In this document: positions 20,305-23,007 of the stretch, one piece after another
Layout of the letters: the number at the start of each line of letters is the position of its first letter
Numbering within the stretch: the first letter of the stretch is position 1
NCBI GenBank assembly: GCA_012184525.1
Contig: WOFQ01000150.1
Coordinates: 1 to 23,007 of the forward strand
Length of the DNA: 23,007 nucleotides
Direction: 5' to 3'
DNA from: Xenoacremonium recifei
Taxonomy: Eukaryota; Ascomycota; Sordariomycetes; Hypocreales; Nectriaceae
Position numbers and translations under genes: made by a program
The notes under the pieces: model-generated
What the model was told of the DNA's origin: nothing
Seen by the model: the letters and a program-made list of their open reading frames with translations, nothing else
Database searches by the model: none

Positions 20305-22311
20305 ATGTCCCAATTCGATACCACAGATGTCATCATCTGCGGATGTGGACCAACGGGTGCCATGCTCTCGGCACTCCTCGGAAGATACTCAGTCCCTAAC
20401 ATCGTGCTCGAACGCGATGAGATGGTCAACAGTGATCCTCGGGGTATCGCGTTAGATGAAGACGGTATTCGTCACCTACAGTCGTGCGGATTGTATGACA
20501 AGATCTTTAGCGAGATTGGAGAATGTAAGCTAAGGATACCGAAAAGGGGGTTCGCGCAACTGATAGTTCAGGTACGGGCAGGTTTCGATTCGTAGGGGGA
20601 ACTCATCACGACTTAAGCGCGAAGCCATTCATGGTCATGGATTACAATACGGTTCGTTGAAGCAATCACACTGGGAGTTTTAACTAAAACAACTCAGACA
20701 GAAGGGGGCACGGGACACCCAGGATTTATATGTCACAAGCAGCCAGCTATAGAAAGGAACCTGAGGTCCAAGATTGAAGGTTTTACTCATTGCGACTTGC
20801 GCCTCGGAGCTGCTGTTACGTCCATCAGCGAAGACCTCGACTGGGTCTACGTCAGCTACAGAGACTCATCCGGCAATCAGCAAGAGGTGCGCGGAAAGTT
20901 TCTCGTAGGAGCAGATGGAAAAACCGGATTTACGAGAAAGAACTATCTCGAACCTCTAGGTATCGTCATGGACTCGGTATCTCGTATGACGTACCAAGAA
21001 ACCTGGGTGGCACTCAACTGGAAAATTTCGCTTCCTACACCACAAACACATCCTGACTTTCCGCTTTGGACTTACGGGTACACGCCTGAGGAAGTATACG
21101 ATGCGTTCTTCCCGACAGACTTTCGGTTTCTATGTAACCCAAAACGGCCTGCTGTTTGCGGCAGATTTGGTCTGAGAGGGGATAGACTATGGCGATTTGA
21201 GTTTGTTGTACTTCCTGGTGAAGACGGCGATGTTATGTCCGGACCAGACAAGATTCACGAGGTTGTCTTTCCCTACATCACGCATCCCGGGAAGAAGTAC
21301 AGCGATGAGATCTTACAGGACATACAGTATCCTGTGGATTGCATTGAGGTCATACGATCTCGACCTTTCAACTTTTCGGCACGTAGTTGCAACGAATGGG
21401 CCCGGGAACGTGTCATTCTATGTGGAGATGCAGCTCATGTTTTCCCGCCATTTGGAGGTCAGGGCATAACATCCGGGTTCAGAGATGCCATTTCATTGGC
21501 ATGGAGACTAGTTATCGCTACACACCAACCATCTTGGACTGATAAAACTCCCGACTATAGATCCCTGTTCCGTGGGTGGTACATGGAGCGGAAGCAGCAG
21601 CTTGATAGATCTCTGGCTTCCACCATCGAGAACGGGAACTATGTCACCAAGTCAAATCCAGTGGCCATATTCTTCAGAAATTGGTATCTCTGGGGTCTCC
21701 AGCTTGTACCCAGCTGGAAGCACTGGCTAGAGCAGGGCAATCGGAGAGAGGGCATGATCAGATACCAGTGGCACGCAGGACAGAGCATGGCGTTTCTTCC
21801 AGATTTAGGCGGGGGTGGCAATTTCCCCCAGGTCTACTGCGTGAGTCTGAAATCTGCGACGAAACAAGTACAATTCACGGACGACGTCATCTTTTCAGGC
21901 AACAAGAAAGGTCTCTTCCAAGTTGTCTCCTTTATAGAGTCATTGCAAGACCTTGACGCTGTCAAACAGATGCTTTCGCTGGTGGACGAGGCATCCCAAG
22001 GGTATTTGAAAGGCAAGGAAGCAACTTTCATCCTCACGAATACCCAAGTCTCATACAGTCTCGGTGCAGTACAGGAAGAGGTGTACCGCCTGGCAACTGG
22101 AGATGAATTCGCAGAGGATCGAACAATATGCAACAATCGACCAAGTCCACTGTTCTACGATGCTGAAAGAATCAGACGAGAGGTCCAATATAAGCCTTTT
22201 GTCATTCTTCGGCCAGATCGCTTCGTTTTTGGGGCTTGCAATAAGCGAGAGGGTCTTCTCAAGGCGGCACAAAATCTCCCACGTCTTATGCTGGGCACCA
22301 ATTTCATTTAG
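20305..22311 (+). CDS. FAD-dependent aromatic (phenol) monooxygenase, MhpA-like, 3 exons
   Basis: Exons 20305-20524, 20572-20651 and 20698-22311 give 637 residues. The protein is a class A flavoprotein hydroxylase: DVIICGCGPTGAMLSALLG (GxGxxG at residues 13-18), the DG motif FLVGADGKTGF (about 170-180), and the FAD-ribityl motif RVILCGDAAHVFPPFGGQG (GD near 343), followed by SGFRDAISLAWRL. The closest pattern I know is MhpA, 3-(3-hydroxyphenyl)propionate hydroxylase, shared in RFEFVVLPGEDG and in the C-terminal FVILRPDRFVFGA, within the thioredoxin-like domain found in phenol hydroxylases. The expected reaction is NADH/NADPH- and O2-dependent ortho-hydroxylation of a phenol to a catechol or trihydroxybenzene, feeding the extradiol dioxygenase. 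The substrate is not determined by sequence. Both introns are 46-47 nt and GT-AG. Confidence 0.92.
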
Positions 22312-23007
22312 AGCATTGTGAACTGGATAAGTTGTATACTTGTACATAAAAATATTTACTACGGAAACAAGATCGAAGAGAAGAAAAATTCAAATAATCG
22401 GGAATAAGATTAGAAGATGATTACATCTTCAGTATTGCGTGTTGTCGGAGCGTATTGTTTGTTTGTTTTGTTTGTTTTATTATTTAGCGTCCTGCAGGAG
22501 TCGAACCTGCCTGTTCCCTAGAGGGACAAGAGGACGTGTTCAGCTAGCTAGGATGGTCGTCATTCGACAGGATCTGGATACAGCCATCTTGATACATTAG
22601 GGGTAGGTCATAGCCTCAGCTTCCTTACGGAAAACCTACTCAGCTAGGGTGCGTCGCCTTAACTGATCTGCTTCCTCCATCCTAGATAGATCACACCTCA
22701 ATGCATAAGCTTCAAGTCATCGAGCTCATGCCCTCGTCAGCGAGGACAGATGCGCAGCAATTGCCGCCAACTTCGACCGGTTTGGAGGACCGGGTAAACC
22801 TGAGTCGTATTGCAGCTGAAGTTCAGCCCTTCGCGGAATGTATAGCTATAACCGTCGCGGACTAATGGCGAATACAGTCGCGGAATCAACGGGAAAGAGC
22901 GCGCTGGCTAGCGCCGGTAATAATAAGAAATGAAAGAAGAGGGTGAAGAGGCAGGTCTTAATGGCGGAGGCAGAATTTCTGGGAAGTTCATGACTCTCGG
23001 CCGGGTT
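22312..23007. other. Right-edge intergenic, no protein gene seen
   Basis: A TTTG-type simple repeat runs through about 22456-22479. Minus-strand sequence between about 22550 and 22660 can form further hairpins (one with a GTAA loop), but the pairing was judged only by eye. TCGCGGA recurs three times near 22830-22885. Apart from the tRNA-like fold listed separately, nothing is supported. Confidence 0.4.
22487..22537 (-). other. tRNA-like fold with a perfect T-arm; possible tRNA fragment
   Basis: Read on the minus strand, 22537-22487 starts ACGTCCT and ends AGGACGC (six pairs plus one mismatch). Between them are a hairpin (TGTCCC, loop TCTA, GGGAACA with one bulged A) and a perfect tRNA T-arm, GCAGGTTCGACTCCTGC, which contains a consensus B box. 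A canonical tRNA would need a GCGTCCT 5' strand with D-arm about 60 nt upstream, and I find none. No T-run follows for Pol III termination. It may be a tRNA 3' remnant, for example from tRNA-Arg, or part of a larger structured RNA. Confidence 0.35.

Noticed and set aside
22700..22740. Hammerhead-like core (CUGACGA with a 4-bp stem) on the minus strand
   Set aside because: The required GAAA after helix II is absent (GAUG instead) and no matching helix I/III or cleavage site is evident.

Overview
The window is nuclear DNA of a filamentous ascomycete, most likely a eurotiomycete of the Aspergillus/Penicillium kind. Genes are split by short introns (about 44-70 nt, GT-AG with CTAAC/CTGAC-like branch points), spacing is loose, and the families are typical of this group: LaeA-like methyltransferase, DHA1-type MFS transporter, C2H2 plus fungal-specific transcription factor. 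I rebuilt the exons by hand from reading frame, splice signals and remembered family conservation. All seven large genes and the YciI gene close without a frame break.

Left flank (1-10 kb): a broken GNAT acetyltransferase (297-1036), an intact eight-exon LaeA-like methyltransferase (1596-3119, minus), a small cysteine-rich secreted protein (4222-4534, minus), long intergenic stretches with two candidate decayed small genes, and an intact three-exon type I sulfatase (7361-9149) with an unusual repeat array upstream.

Right part (10.3-22.3 kb): a compact set of six larger genes that reads as a fungal aromatic meta-cleavage cluster. It holds an MFS transporter (minus), a YciI-domain protein (plus), a fumarylacetoacetate-hydrolase-family enzyme (minus), a two-domain extradiol dioxygenase of the vicinal oxygen chelate fold (plus), a C2H2/fungal-specific transcription factor (minus) and an MhpA-like FAD phenol hydroxylase (plus). 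The inferred flow is import, ring hydroxylation, extradiol ring opening, then C-C hydrolysis of an acylpyruvate-type product, with YciI as a possible isomerase or elimination enzyme. The logic resembles bacterial orcinol or 3-hydroxyphenylpropionate breakdown; the substrate is not known. A further small two-exon gene may lie at 13386-13687.

The six genes form three head-to-head pairs. Each of the three shared promoters contains exactly three copies of GTCCCGC (or its complement GCGGGAC), and I found only one other copy by eye in the window. The two zinc fingers of the cluster's own regulator have contact residues that fit a GNG-GGG-like site, close to GCGGGA, so it is the natural candidate to bind the motif. 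The sulfatase and methyltransferase promoters lack the motif and may be outside this regulon.

Right edge (22.3-23.0 kb): no protein gene seen, but a compact tRNA-like fold with a perfect T-arm on the minus strand.
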